DNA of 64,000 nucleotides from Ipomoea triloba (GCF_003576645.1 NC_044922.1:4678026-4742025), one strand, 5' to 3'. Shown: positions 13,401 through 24,362, counted from the first letter of the stretch. Numbers and translations are program-made. The notes: generated by a model from the letters alone, not told the origin.

Positions 13401-14111
13401 TTTTTTCTCTTTTTTTTTTTTTTGGTTGTTGTGTGTTACTATGTGAAGCCACTTGAAACTTGTAGAAGTTGCTTAGGAAATTTACGTATGGCAGGGTGCA
13501 AAGCAAGTGTATATGAATCATCTTCGGCCTTTCCTATTGGAGCATCAGGCTAGGCTTGACCAAATTGTTGGATTTTTATATGGGGAAATGGTAAAGATTT
13601 ACACATTTTGATCCTTTTATGATATGTATGTTGCATGGTCGGTCCATATTTAGCAAACTCAGAACACTTGTCTTTCTCCTAATGTTTTGAATATTTCTCT
13701 TTTTACATATTAAAAACCAACCCTGTTCGACATTTGAATGACTTGATTAGACTTACATTTGCAACCTTGGATGACCCGTTATGTTTCTGGTTTTCAGTCT
13801 AGGTTGGTCAGTCAATATCAGGAGGAATTCGTGTTTGTGAAGACAATTCTAATGAAGATTTTAGCGCCTGGTAAAGGTGAGGAAACCTTGGAAGCCTTAT
13901 GCTCATATTCAACCTTGCACGTTGAATCGGATATGTGTCACACCCATTAATCCCCAACCTCTCTTCCACCCTTCCAAAATAAATGCATAAATACGGAGTA
14001 ACAAATATTGAATTTGTTTCAGATAACACTCGCCCAGAACAAAGGCAAGCAAGTGCTGCAATTGAAGGAGCAAATAGAGAGGACGAATCAGAATCCGAGG
14101 ATGATGAATGA
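10403..14111 (+). CDS. HVA22K: HVA22k-like protein (TB2/DP1/HVA22 family)
   Basis: A 181-residue reticulon-like ER membrane protein of the TB2/DP1 (REEP/Yop1) family, thought to shape tubular ER; some HVA22 members respond to ABA or stress. Coding exons: 10403-10417, 12411-12469, 12617-12714, 13126-13177, 13309-13372, 13495-13590, 13798-13870, 14023-14111 (546 nt in total). The domain shows as GLRLLLSPLGSNIVVRTACC, then LPVYSTFSAIE, YWAAYGSFSMVELFTDKLL, WFPLYYYTKFAFLVWLQLP and RPFLLEHQARLDQ. The C-terminus is a hydrophilic acidic tail, EDESESEDDE. Length and motif order fit the k-type, about 200 residues. The first coding exon has only five codons (MALRE) before a GTATAT donor; it restores frame and matches the usual MAL start, but is less certain than the rest. 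Confidence 0.9.
10418..12410. other. Long intron of the HVA22k-like gene
   Basis: About 2 kb between the five-codon first exon and the exon carrying the first TB2/DP1 residues. AT-rich; I see no embedded gene and no clear transposon ends. Confidence 0.6.
12879..12916. repeat. Poly-T then poly-G tract in an HVA22k intron
   Basis: A T run followed by G runs (about 8 and 15 G) within the intron 12715-13125. Such tracts are prone to length errors in sequencing. Confidence 0.8.
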
Positions 14112-14680
14112 TTGATTAAGGAGTTGTCAATCAAACTTAGCCAAGTAGTTAAATTTTTTTACAGCCAACTGAATGGATAGATGAGGTGAAAAATAATTCA
14201 GTACAAAGTGCAGAGATCCTGATGAATTATTATTCTAATGTTCTACCCAGCCACATGTCTTTATACTAGTTAGTTTATTTTGCCAAGTGAAATTAGGTAG
14301 GTATAGTTTCCATGTAAAATTTCCCTTTACTTTACTACGATAAAACAATCAATATAAATATAAATATTTGATTTTGGAAGTGGCAATGCGTTTGCAAACT
14401 CTGGCGAACCAGGCAGGGTTCATAATCTCTTTAAAATAAATTTATTTTCTTGAATAAGGTAATCTATGCCTGTTTGAATCATACGTTGTTTGGTGTTGTT
14501 AACCTCTGAAAATAACAGCCCAAGTCACAGAGCATTTGCTATTTTTCATATATATGATGAAATTTTGCCCAACACAATCCGTTAATAGCGGGTTGTGTTA
14601 GTTAGTTGATTGTGCAGTTTGTCAATGACTAATAACGTAATAAGTGTTTTTTATTTTTAAAAAATATATATATATAATAA

Positions 14681-14814
14681 AGATATGTTCTATTTCTATG
14701 ATTATTTAAAATTATTTTTAGTTATATACATTAATAAATTTAAAATAATTTTATTTCAAAAGTAATAATATTCTCTCTATCTCATTTTATAATAAGATAT
14801 GTTCTATTTCTATG
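14681..14814. repeat. Short direct repeat at the left edge of the plastid insertion
   Basis: The 21-base block AGATATGTTC..TTTCTATGA occurs at 14681-14701 and again (with its first base shared) at 14794-14814, where the second copy runs into plastid sequence. It looks like filler DNA copied from nearby during end joining of the insert. Confidence 0.65.
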
Positions 14815-15546
14815 ACTCTCACATAAAGTTCTTGCTTCGCTAATTCAAAAATAGGAGAGGTTTTTTTAGCAATGAATCGGTATTCAAAATCATTCCATTG
14901 GGGATGTTTTACTCTATCAAAACGTCGGATTTCTAAATTCTCATAAGGCCCCCCCGGAATTCCTTCCAGGGCCTGTTGAATCATTTTTATGGATTCTTCC
15001 ATTTCGCCGATTCTTACTAAATAACGAGCTAAAGAATCCCCCTCTTTTTGCCATTGAACCTCCCAAGCAAATTCGTCGTAACACTCATACTGATCGATTT
15101 TACGAAGATCCCATTCGATTCCCGAAGCTCGTAGCATTGGTCCGGATAAACCCCAATTGAGTGCTTCTTCTGCCCTAATAGTGCCTATACCTTCAACTCG
15201 TTCTAAAAAAATGGGATTCTGTGTAATAAGTTTTTGATATTCAGCAACCCCTGTTAAAAAATAATTGCAAAAATCCAAACATTTATCTATCCAGCCATGG
15301 GGTAGATCAGCAGCTACTCCCCCGATACGAAAAAAATTATGCATCATTCGCATACCGGTGGCAGCTTCGAATAGGTCATATATCAACTCTCTTTCTCGAA
15401 AAATATAGAAGAAAGGAGTCTGCGCCCCAATATCCGCCATAAATGGACCGAGCCATAACAAATGGGAAGCTATACGACTTAACTCCAACATAATGACTCT
15501 GATATAGCTAGCTCTTTTAGGTACTTGAATATTGCTCAATCGTTCA
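14814..15546 (-). pseudogene. ndhH: Plastid-derived ndhH fragment, copy 1 (NUPT)
   Basis: Reads on the - strand as the middle of NdhH, subunit H of the plastid NAD(P)H dehydrogenase-like complex, a 393-residue thylakoid protein. It begins near [20 protein letters not shown], passes through [29 protein letters not shown] and [18 protein letters not shown], and ends at AKQELYVRV, about 244 codons with no stop. Both ends of the gene are missing and it has no promoter. GC content and codon use differ from the surrounding AT-rich DNA. This is plastid DNA moved into the nucleus, not a working gene. The open frame and near-identity to copy 2 indicate a young transfer. Confidence 0.93.
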
Positions 15547-16091
15547 AACCACCTGAGGAAGAATTTGCAAATTGATCAAACCCGGTGGACGAATTTTCCA
15601 TCTCCAAGGAAAAACGCTCTGATCTCCTATCAGAAAAATTCCCAATTCTCCCTTTGGAGCTTCGACTCTCACATAAAGTTCTTGCTTCGCTAATTCAAAA
15701 ATAGGAGAGGTTTTTTTAGCAATGAATCGGTATTCAAAATCATTCCATTGGGGATGTTTTACTCTATCAAAACGTCGGATTTCTAAATTCTCATAAGGCC
15801 CCCCCGGAATTCCTTCCAGGGCCTGTTGAATCATTTTTATGGATTCTTCCATTTCGCCGATTCTTACTAAATAACGAGCTAAAGAATCCCCCTCTTTTTG
15901 CCATTGAACCTCCCAAGCAAATTCGTCGTAACACTCATACTGATCGATTTTACGAAGATCCCATTCGATTCCCGAAGCTCGTAGCATTGGTCCGGATAAA
16001 CCCCAATTGAGTGCTTCTTCTGCTCTAATAGTGCCTATACCTTCAACTCGTTCTAAAAAAATGGGATTATGTGTAATAAGTTTTTGATATT
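15547..16091 (-). pseudogene. ndhH: Plastid-derived ndhH fragment, copy 2 (NUPT)
   Basis: Second ndhH piece on the - strand, running from [20 protein letters not shown] through [12 protein letters not shown] and [20 protein letters not shown] to NLQILPQVV near the natural C-terminus. It is fused directly to copy 1 near 15546/15547. Bases 15664-16091 repeat 14814-15241 over 428 bp at a constant offset of 850; I counted two differences (a C/T near 15173/16023 and a C/A near 15219/16069). So two overlapping plastid fragments, or one duplicated fragment, were joined head to tail. Not functional. Confidence 0.93.
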
Positions 16092-16360
16092 ACTATTCAT
16101 TGATCAAACTAACTATTTCTTCTTTATCTATTTTTTATATTTTTTTTACTTATTTTTAAATTTGATTTTTTTGTGTTTAATACTTTAATAGTATTTTTTA
16201 TTTCATAAAAAAATACTTTAATAGTATTTTTAGTGTAGTTTCTAAATATATAAATTTTGTATATTAATACTAAACTTAATATTATGAAAAATTAAATTAA
16301 AAATAACTTCTGTCAAGCTTCGTTAACCGAACCAGACAGTTAAAATGGGATAATAGATAT
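16092..16360. repeat. Half of a nuclear repeat interrupted by the plastid insert
   Basis: The AT-rich DNA right of the ndhH pieces resembles the reverse complement of about 39870-40105 (shared: TATATAAA..ATATTAATA, ATTATGAAAAATT, AATTAAAAATAA, AAAATGGGA). The left flank at about 14762-14785 carries the matching other end (CTCTATCTCATTTTAT), which is also present at the repeat's end near 40085. The plastid DNA therefore lies within this repeat copy. Confidence 0.6.
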
Positions 16361-16962
16361 TATTATTATTATTAGGAAAAATAAAAATTTCAGTTCATTA
16401 ATTATACTTATATTGTAGACTTAGTCAATGAATTATTACTTTATACAGTTTTTTCTTTTAATTATGTGTAATGTTATAGATTTTTTCTTTTAATTATGTG
16501 TAAAGTGATAATTTAATCCACGACTAACATATTATATTAAAATTAACATTGCACATTAAAATTTTAAATTATTGAAGAATATATTAATCATTTCATAATA
16601 ATATTTTAATAAAATGATTATCACCGTTAGCGATAATCAAATGAACAAGTCAAATTTGGTCATGTCTATTGACCATGGGGAAGGAATGGAACATAACAAG
16701 ATGGACATATTTTAACTGTTTGTACTTCCAGGGATAAAGTGGCAGGTTCCAATCAGTTCAGGAGACATTTATGTTGTGCTCAGGATGAAGAGCACAAAGA
16801 AGTCTTGTCAAGAATGAGGTGAAGAAAAAAAAACACTCCTTGTGATAGGCTGATAGCTATCATTAATTTTATTGATTTGAATTGTTTAGTTATAAATAAT
16901 TTAAGTTTTTTTTTTTAGCCATATAAATAATTTAAGTTAATTTACTTTTCTAAGTTTTCTTA

Positions 16963-17300
16963 AGCCTTTCTCAATAGTGATGAGTTTTTGAGGAGATTTT
17001 GCAGGTGTGACTAGAAAAGAGAAAGTGAGAGGTGAGGAAAAAAAAGAAAAGGAAAAAAAACTAAAAACTAAAAAAAAAAAATTAAATTATAATTATGCGC
17101 CCAGACAGGCGCGTGTAGTGAACACGCCCGCCTGGGCGCTGCGTGAGGCGCAACTCTCATTAATACTGATGGGGTTCACATAGTCTGTAAAAACTCCATA
17201 TTTGCAGGAGGTGTGATTTTCTTCTCTCTCCATTTTATCTTCCCCCCAACTCATCCATTATACCTAAAATAACATGTAAAACCCCTTAATAGGGATGGCC
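16963..17300. mobile_element. PIF/Harbinger-like MITE
   Basis: A 338-bp element flanked by the 3-bp duplication TTA (16960-16962 and 17301-17303). Imperfect terminal repeats read AGCCTTTCTCAATAG at the left and, on the other strand, GGCCATCCCTATTAAG at the right. The interior has a purine-rich run and a GC-rich palindrome near 17100-17150 (GGCGCGTGTAGTG and related). It resembles the MITE at 30350-30659. No transposase. Confidence 0.65.
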
Positions 17301-18480
17301 TTATGGTTCTTTACCAATTAATGTTACAAGACATGCTTCATCCCGCACATATATCAACTATGTCTTTCCCTTAAATCAAAGAATGAGGTGAAGTCCATAC
17401 CTTAGTTTCCTCTTTGTTTTGTTGTAGTATGTACCTTCAGTCTTGGGACTTTTTAGTGCTATAGATCTTTTATTATTATTATTTTTTAACCTCATAAGGG
17501 TGGGGTGACCTAGGGGAAGCAATAAAGATGCCTCTTAATCGCTGAGAGCACATGGAAGTCTTCATATTTTGAGAATATCTTCACTGCAAATTTTTTAAAA
17601 CGCTCTTTTAGAAATTTTGATGAACTTGAATCCCTTCTTACACAAAAATAAATTTTTAACGAGAAAATTTGTCACTTAATGTACTCTCTAAACACGAGTA
17701 ATTGAGATATGTTTATAGTGGTGTTGAATGTATTTCCTCATCACTTCTTCAGCCCTTTGGGCCATCTTTGTCTGCTAAAGAGTGATATGGAAATGCCACA
17801 AGTCCCACTCCCACACAGCAAAATAAAAAAGATAAAACCATCAAGCAATTCTCACCTCCAAAGGCCTAAACCCCACATTTATTATTTCATTGTGATATAG
17901 CGCACTAGCCACAAGTACTACGTTGCAACATGAGCACGTGACAATATAGATCATAGGTAGAGTTGAGTGTTACTTTTTTTGAAAACAAATAAACGAGCTC
18001 CCATTAATAAAGGTCCGAAGACAAAACGTTACAAAGAAAGGAAGGAGGATGATCAGTTCATTCTCTACAATTAGACAAGGAAAGAGCTTCTCTAGTAACT
18101 AGGTGAGCAACTTTTTTTTTTTTGGGTGTAGCTAGAGTTTTTACCGTCAGACACTGTGACTAATTCCCTCACTGGATTGTAGGCACCTCTAGGGTGGGAC
18201 AGCTGACCAAGAGATTTAAGATTGCTTCATACCAAAACTTGGAGAGGTGAGTGACCTATTCGCTGATCGTTTGATAAAAGAGATAAACATACTGAAAAAT
18301 CTACGTAAAAAGTCTCTAACATCACTTAAAAGCAAATCAAAAGCAGAATCAAATAAACAAGAGAGTTAAGTGTTACTTAGATTTAAAATTTGATCTATAA
18401 AAAAATTACTGAATCAGTAAAATTTGATACAATGAATTCAGAATCCATTTTTACCATCTATAAACTAGACTAGAAAGCAG
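17301..18480. other. Intergenic DNA between the NUPT/MITE region and GIF
   Basis: No gene seen. At about 17965-18110, the - strand resembles the 3' end of a plant LINE (TTTATTAATGGGAGCTCGTTT, then a short A-run), but this is weak. The short 63-codon frame at 17709-17900 has no recognisable product. Confidence 0.4.
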
Positions 18481-18484
18481 TGGA

Positions 18485-18682
18485 GTTTGGGACCATTATG
18501 AGTCAGCTCCTGGGCACCCCACGGCGTTCTCCTGCTCCTTACCCCACTCTGCAAAATCCCTATCTCCTCTACTTTCTACACTCTTTGCTCTGTCCGTTTC
18601 TCTCTTCTCTTCCATAGAAATTCCCTTTCAAGTTTCAAAACTACTTCACAGTCGTCTTCACAAGGATCATCTACCGTTTTAG
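18485..18682 (+). other. Promoter-proximal region and 5' UTR exon of GIF, similar to UEV1 exon 1
   Basis: A CT-rich leader ends at the donor TTTTAG/GTAAAC (18682/18683). The likely acceptor is TTTTTCAG at 19415, giving a spliced leader before the ATG at 19497. The block matches 25030-25208 of the UEV1 gene: GGGACCATTAT, CACCCCACGG.GTTCTCCT, TACTTTCTACACT, TTTCTCTCTTC and TCATCT.CCGTT.TAG/GTAA. The start codon of the UEV1 exon is not conserved here, so in GIF it is non-coding. Confidence 0.65.
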
Positions 18683-19015
18683 GTAAACCCTTTTTGCATT
18701 GCAACTTCATCTCTTTTAGTTTATCTGTGAGTAATCTCTGTTTTCTGTCTGTTTTCTACTGTTTTTAAGTCATTTCATGTCAGTTGATCTTACTGAACAT
18801 CTGCTTTGTCTTCGTTGGCTGATTGTGGTGCCAAGATGAGGGCTTTTTATATGGGTTAGGGTTTTAGGAAACGGGTGTGATTTTTGTTGATTTGAGGTGA
18901 GTTTGGGCAAAAGTTCATAAATTTCTGTCAAATTTCAAGGTTCTTGGACAAAATATATTGCAGATATTCAGATAATCAGCTTAGTACTGAATTGTGCACA
19001 GGTTTCAGGTTTTCT
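18683..19015 (+). repeat. Intron segment duplicated between GIF and UEV1
   Basis: The start of the putative GIF leader intron matches 25209-25620 in the first UEV1 intron. Shared blocks include GTCAGTTGATCTTACTG, GTGGTGCCAAGATGAGGGCT, GTTAGGGTTTTAG, TTTTTGTTGATTTGA and ATATATTGCAGAT. The UEV1 copy has an extra stretch of about 70 bp. Similarity stops near 19015/25620. Confidence 0.8.
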
Positions 19016-19496
19016 TAATTCATTTTGTATTAAGAAAAAAGAATTTTTTTGGTGAAAACTGAGAACCCTTTTGTTTGTCCTAGGAGTTGGGACGGACGGA
19101 TTTGCCCTTCAAAATGAGTCACATGTATGTGGTACTTTTTTGTTTTGGTCCCGCCAAGGTAAAACTGTAACTGTAAAAAAAAGGAACTAAATTTGCCATT
19201 TTACCTAAAAATTCTTTGCTTCCAAAACTCTCTCCCCAAACCTCCAAAAACAAAAAAAGTGAAGTTCCACCTAACCCACTACCCAGTAGGGCAGTACCCA
19301 TTGTCAGAACTCTTTGTTTTTATTCTTATCCCTTTAACAATTTACCCATCTTTCTTCCACCCCAAAGTTCAAATCTTTTTCATATCAGTAATTTTTTTTA
19401 AGCTGGATTTTTTCAGAACTCAGAAGTAGGCTTCTTGAATTTGGAGGCACTTTCAAGGTTGATAATTAGAGTGAGGGTTTAAGCAGCAAAAAAGGG

Positions 19497-22400
19497 ATGC
19501 AGCAACCACCACCAATGATCCCAGTCATGCATTCTTTTCCACCCGCCAATATCACCACTGAGCAGATTCAAAAGGTATTACATATGTATAGTTAACACTA
19601 TTTTTATAATCATTATTATTATTATTATTATTATTATTTTTCAAAAAAGCTCTTTAAGTTTTTTGCATTTTTTTTCAAAGTGTTGTAGGGGATGGATGTC
19701 TGTGCAAGTTTCTTGATTTCTTTCTTTTTAAATTTGTGTTAGCATGTGATTGTATTTTTTTATTTTTATGTTTAAATTTTTTAATCTCTAATGAAAAGAA
19801 GTAGATTTGAACTAATTAAGGTGTTGTTTCTGCTCTATGATTTCCATGTTTGGAACATGCATTTTTGCGCTTGAGCATTATTTTAGCTCTGCAGCATATG
19901 TTGGAAGTAGAAATAAGGATGGTAGCTCAATGAGATTTGTCACTATCAGCTCCAAGAAACATTATTTATGTACTATAAATGCAAGGTTGCAAAAATCGCT
20001 AGGCGCCTTTTTATTTTATTTTATTTTATTTTTATTTTTTATTTAATAGATTTAAAAAAAAATAAGACTTAGTAATTATAAACTATTTAATACTTTAATA
20101 GTTAGTACTAAAATATTAAATATTAACCTAAAAACATCTGGAATTGTAAATTGTATAAAGATTTAAAGAATCAAAACACAAGACAAAGTTACAACTCACA
20201 AACTATTAATATTAGAGTACCTGATTTCGAATTTTTTTTATTACATTTTTTTGGGTTTGTGACCGATTTGAACAATTTAAGGTTATTTCACTAAAAATGG
20301 CATCAATTTGAGCAAGATAACCAATTTATTTAAAAAAAAAAACACGAAAAAATAGCTAACTAGCGGCCTAGACGCCCACCTAGGCTGCCTAGATGCCCGC
20401 CTAGGCTGCCTAGACGACTGCCTAGGCTGCCTAGTCCGCCGCGACCTAGTTGGCACCTAGGCGGTCGACCGCCTATAACGGCGATTTCGTGAGGGAGGCT
20501 TTGGCAATGGGCTTTCTAGCGAAGGGTCACGATGAGGTTTCGGAGTGCATGGTGGTGGTAGTTTACATGCAGCCACTAGAAAAGGTTGGAACTCAAGAAT
20601 TGTCGCACCAAGCACTATCTTCGCTGGAAGAATTACTGTTTTTTATTTTTAAAAAATAGTCCTAGGTTCTAATGCTATGTTGAATTGAGGGATTGAAAGG
20701 TCTGATGAGTGGGGAATAGGCCATCACCCATCAGTTAGATGGAAGCAAAATATGTGAGAAACTAGAGAGAAGAATCATACTTTTGGCTCCTCAATTGTTG
20801 CTCGATATGCAATTTTGTGCCTTATTGTCAATTTTAGAAATTTAGCCCCTCTTTTGTTCCAAGCATTGTCAATCTGGCTCTCAAGTTACCTGTCATTAAA
20901 CTTCTGTTCCTTTTAGGGTTATAGAGGAAATTTGGAAGTTGCATGTGAATTTTTTTTTTGAAAAAAAAATCATGCAAAATCCTAAAACAAATGGAAGTTT
21001 AACGACAAGTTAATCAAGGGACCCGACCAAATTGATAACCTTTGGAACAATTTGAGGAACTGGATTTCTAGAAATTGACAATAAAGGACAATTGCATAAT
21101 GAATAACAACTGAGGGACCAAAAGTGCAATTTTCCCTTAAATGTTTTAATAATAATAATAATAATAGATTGCATTAGATTACATACAAACCAAGAAGGCT
21201 AGACATGCTTATATAAGAATATAATGAGCCTAACTAATGGGCTAGGTTACAACTAGAGTTATGTTTTCTACTTTCTATATTTCAAGACTAATGACTATCA
21301 CATTATTAGAAGCTGATGAATTTGGGGATTTAGTCACATGAATGGTTGCTGAAGTGCTAAGGTTGTTTTATTTGATCCCTTATGTTTCAGGAGTATCATA
21401 CCTTAAAATATTGTAAAAAGGGGGAAAAAGAGAAGAACAAGTTGCGTGTGTTGTGTCCAACAATTATGATATTTGGCCTTTTGTGGCACTTAGAGAGTTC
21501 ATTAAATTACTGATTCATTAATATTTTGTCTCTAATAGAATTCTTTTTAATGAATCTTATTGTTCATGTTCCGAACAAACACGATTGAGCTTACTTTAGT
21601 GGCACTTATGTGGTAAGGTCAAGAATTTTACGGGATGCTTCCTTCTAAAAGTGACCTTGGACCACCTCTCATGTTACTCATTTACGCTCGAAAGGAACTA
21701 GTAATACTTTTACTATTCTTAAACTTGCGTTTAAGCAACCTTTCTGAACTCAAGTTAGGAATAGTTTAAGTGTTTAACTATTCTAATAGAAACTTTTACA
21801 CCGTTGTAATCAACTTAATCGGTTTTGAAGATGAAAAGAATGAGCCAATGTGGTTGTCTGCAGTGACCTTAGACCTTAGTTCCCATTTTTGAATAAATAT
21901 TCAATGCTTTATTAGCTATAAATGCAATTCAAACAATTTTTGACATGTCTTCTCTATTGTGTCTTTTTGATGACTAGAGAAATTGTGTATATGCACTCTT
22001 GGTTGCATCTTCCCCGACTAAATCTGAAACTCAGTAGTTTACTCCAGCCCCATGGCACTTCAAATTGTTAGATCCCGGATTGATCATATTGGGTTTTTCC
22101 ACTTGTGTTAACTTTGCATATGCTCTTATTTGCAGTATCTGGATGACAATAAGAAACTGATCTTGGCAATTTTAGAAAATCAAAACCTTGGGAAACTCGC
22201 TGAATGTGCCCAGTAAGTAGTGCTCTCTCTCTCGTGCTCTAATTGTGATACTTCGATAATTCTAGCTGGATAATATGTGGGATTGTCTAGAGATTTTTTT
22301 TTTTGTTTTTTTTTGGTTAATACATTAGGTTTCCTAATTTACGAATTACGCTAGACTAATCCTAAGCCCCCAAAACCCCTGCCCAAGAGTCGCGGGAGAT

Positions 22401-22993
22401 TGTCTAGAGATTTTGTAATTCTAAAGAGTTGGAGTTTGTAGGTATCAGGCTCAACTTCAGAAGAATCTGATGTACTTGGCTGCAATTGCGGATGCCCAAC
22501 CGCAAGCCCCGACGATGCCACCCCAGGTGAGCTATGAACTCGACAACTCGGTTTCATCAGTTACGAACCGTATGCTTATTCGTTTGCCAAACTCTTGCAG
22601 ATGGCTCCCCATCCGGCAATGCAGCAGGGCGGGTTTTATATGCAGCATCCTCAGGCCGCAGCGATAACACCACAACCGGGCATTTTCCCCCCAAAGATGC
22701 CCTTACAGTTCAGTACCCTGCACCATCAAATGCAGGAACAGCAGCAACTACAGCAGCAGCAGCATCAGGCGATGCAAGGGCAAATGGGCGTGCGGCCCGG
22801 GGGCGCTGCTAACAACGGCATGCACCCGGTGCCCAACGAGGCCACTCTCGGAGGCGGTACCAGCGCTTGCCCTCCCCCGACTTCCGCTCCAAGTGATGCG
22901 AGCGGTGGAAACAAGCAAGTCAATCAAGTGAATCCCTCTACTGGCACCGAGGCCCAACCCAGCTCAGCCATGGGCTCGGAAGACGCCAAGTGA
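19497..22993 (+). CDS. GIF: GRF-interacting factor (SSXT/SNH transcription coactivator), GIF2/3 type
   Basis: A 210-residue nuclear coactivator of the SYT/SSXT family. It partners growth-regulating factors (GRFs) and links them to SWI/SNF remodelling to drive cell proliferation in leaves and flowers. Coding exons: 19497-19574, 22136-22212, 22442-22526, 22601-22993 (633 nt). The SNH domain covers about residues 16-75: NITTEQIQKYLDDNKKLILA, then LENQNLGKLAECAQYQAQLQ and KNLMYLAAIADAQPQ. The C-terminal half is rich in Q, M, P and G (MAPHPAMQQGGFYMQ, QEQQQLQQQQHQAMQGQMG) and ends SSAMGSEDAK. The start MQQPPPMIPVMHSFPP and the tail fit GIF2/GIF3 rather than GIF1/AN3. The first coding intron is 2.56 kb and full of repeats. 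The leader resembles UEV1. Confidence 0.93.
19985..20495. mobile_element. Inverted-repeat element with a GC-rich tandem core, in GIF intron 1
   Basis: Left end AAAAATCGCTAGGCGCC near 19990 and right end GCCTATAACGGCGATTT near 20471-20487 are partly inverted copies. Between them lie an AT-rich stretch and then a cluster at 20363-20460 in which a unit of about 24 bases (CCTAGGCTGCCTAGAYG) repeats three to four times. Class not certain; no target-site duplication fixed. Confidence 0.5.
20680..21300. repeat. Interspersed repeat in GIF intron 1, split by a younger insertion
   Basis: The outer parts (20680-20775 and about 21165-21300) match the repeat in the CALS5 intron at 5990-6260. The centre is occupied by a foldback element at 20781-21123 that is absent from the CALS5 copy. 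Confidence 0.6.
20781..21123. mobile_element. Foldback MITE nested in the GIF intron repeat
   Basis: Terminal arms of about 60 bp are inverted copies: left TTTTGGCTCCTCAATTGTTG then ATGCAATTTTGTGCCTTATT; right, reverse-complemented, TTTTGGTCCCTCAGTTGTTA then ATGCAATTGTCCTTTATT, both followed by GTCAATTT..AGAAA. About 340 bp with no coding. The outer ends (CACTTTTGGTCCC) resemble the Mutator-like MITEs at 48234-48553. Confidence 0.75.
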
Positions 22994-23319
22994 TGATGGT
23001 ATCGGCTAAATTATGGCGTAGTTGTTAGTATAAGAGAAAACAAAAACCACTAGCTTAGTGTCTCTGTCTCTGCTGCGGGGCTTTGTGGAGTTTAGCAAGA
23101 AATCGAACTGCTCGTCCTCGTCGCCCTCTCCTTAGAATAGCTATAGGTAGGGTTTGTTTCTCTTCTTCTTCCAAGTAGAGATGTAGGATTTAGACTTCCC
23201 TCTCTGTGTTGTAAATTACACCAAGAAAAAGCTTGTGGTTTCTGCTTAATTAAACTAGAACAGATTTCTCTCAACCCCCAGCGAGTATGTGTTAGATTGT
23301 ACACTAAAAGTGCAATTTC

Positions 23320-23515
23320 CCTTTTACTTCAAAATGTGGTCTTAGTGTTCCTTTTAACAACACTTCTCAATTTGTCAATTGTGTTCATGAGCTTGAAGAT
23401 GTGAGCAGCCAAATTGAGACTACTACAATCTACGTTAATCGGAGTAGACACATAAAACGATCGAGCTGGTAATTAAATTAGATACACATAAAATGAAACG
23501 AGATACACGTTAATC

Positions 23516-23551
<36 letters not shown>

Positions 23552-24077
23552 AAATGAGACGTTAATCAAATTAAATACAAATACAACTACACACTAAAAT
23601 ACTTTTACTAAAAGACAACTAAGTACATATTAAAGGCAGTAGTTAAGACCACAACAATCGAAAATGTCACTGATCAATACTAAACGGACGACCCATTCAA
23701 AATTCAACACAAATGATTTGACATAGGCAAATTATTGTGTGGACCATGGTCCACATAGCTGTGTGAACTATAAATATAAGGTATGTTTTTATTATATATT
23801 AAAAGTACATTATTCTTGTATTAAAGATATATTATTTGTCCTTGGGCTATTGTTGTGTTGGGCTAGCTTTATTTTCAATATTCAATCACTATTATCCACT
23901 CACATAATAAATTTTTACCTTATATTATCTATTTTATAAATCAAAGGGGCTGTAAAAGCAATGAAGGAAAGATACTATGTAATAAATTAATTTGGATGAC
24001 GAGGAAAATATTAAAGTTATTACCTGTAGGTATATATTAAGTAAATTTTATTATTATGTAATAACTCATAAATCATA
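23320..24077. other. GIF 3' flank and AT-rich repeats
   Basis: The 3' UTR of GIF probably ends near 23330. After it come a (TA)n microsatellite (23521-23547) and a short palindrome-bearing repeat near 23737-23770 (GTGGACCATGGTCCACATAG) followed by AGTACATTATT. Similar words recur near 43690-43780. No gene. Confidence 0.5.
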
Positions 24078-24362
24078 AAGAAAAATTATATTTTATTCTT
24101 AAATTATAGTGTAATCTTAGAATTCGTCCCTACTTGTAAATTTTGTTTATTCTTTATCTCTAATTATAACTAACGTTGTACTCCGTAATTTTTTTTCTAA
24201 CAAAACATTAAGGACAAAATTTAAAACGTAAAGTGACGAGAAAAAGAACGAAATTTGTAACCTCAATTATGATTTAAGGTTAAGAAATGAGTATGATCAA
24301 TAAATATGGACGATTTTTATAGTTATCTAATAACTCAGGAATAAAAAAAAATGTAATTTTTT
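24078..24362. mobile_element. Decayed Mutator-like MITE
   Basis: Inverted ends AAAAATTATATTTTATTCTT..AATTCGTCC at the left and, on the right, GGACGATTTTTATAGTTAT..GTAATTTTTT resemble the better preserved element at 48234-48553. Decayed; no target duplication recognised. Confidence 0.5.

Noticed and set aside
14787..15987. Two long - strand open frames (250 and 147 codons) as nuclear genes
   Set aside because: They are ndhH pieces lacking both gene ends, joined head to tail, with no promoter or introns; plastid DNA in the nucleus.
22534..22812. 92-codon + strand frame over GIF exon 4
   Set aside because: Wrong frame; the frame continuous with the SNH domain runs 22601-22993.
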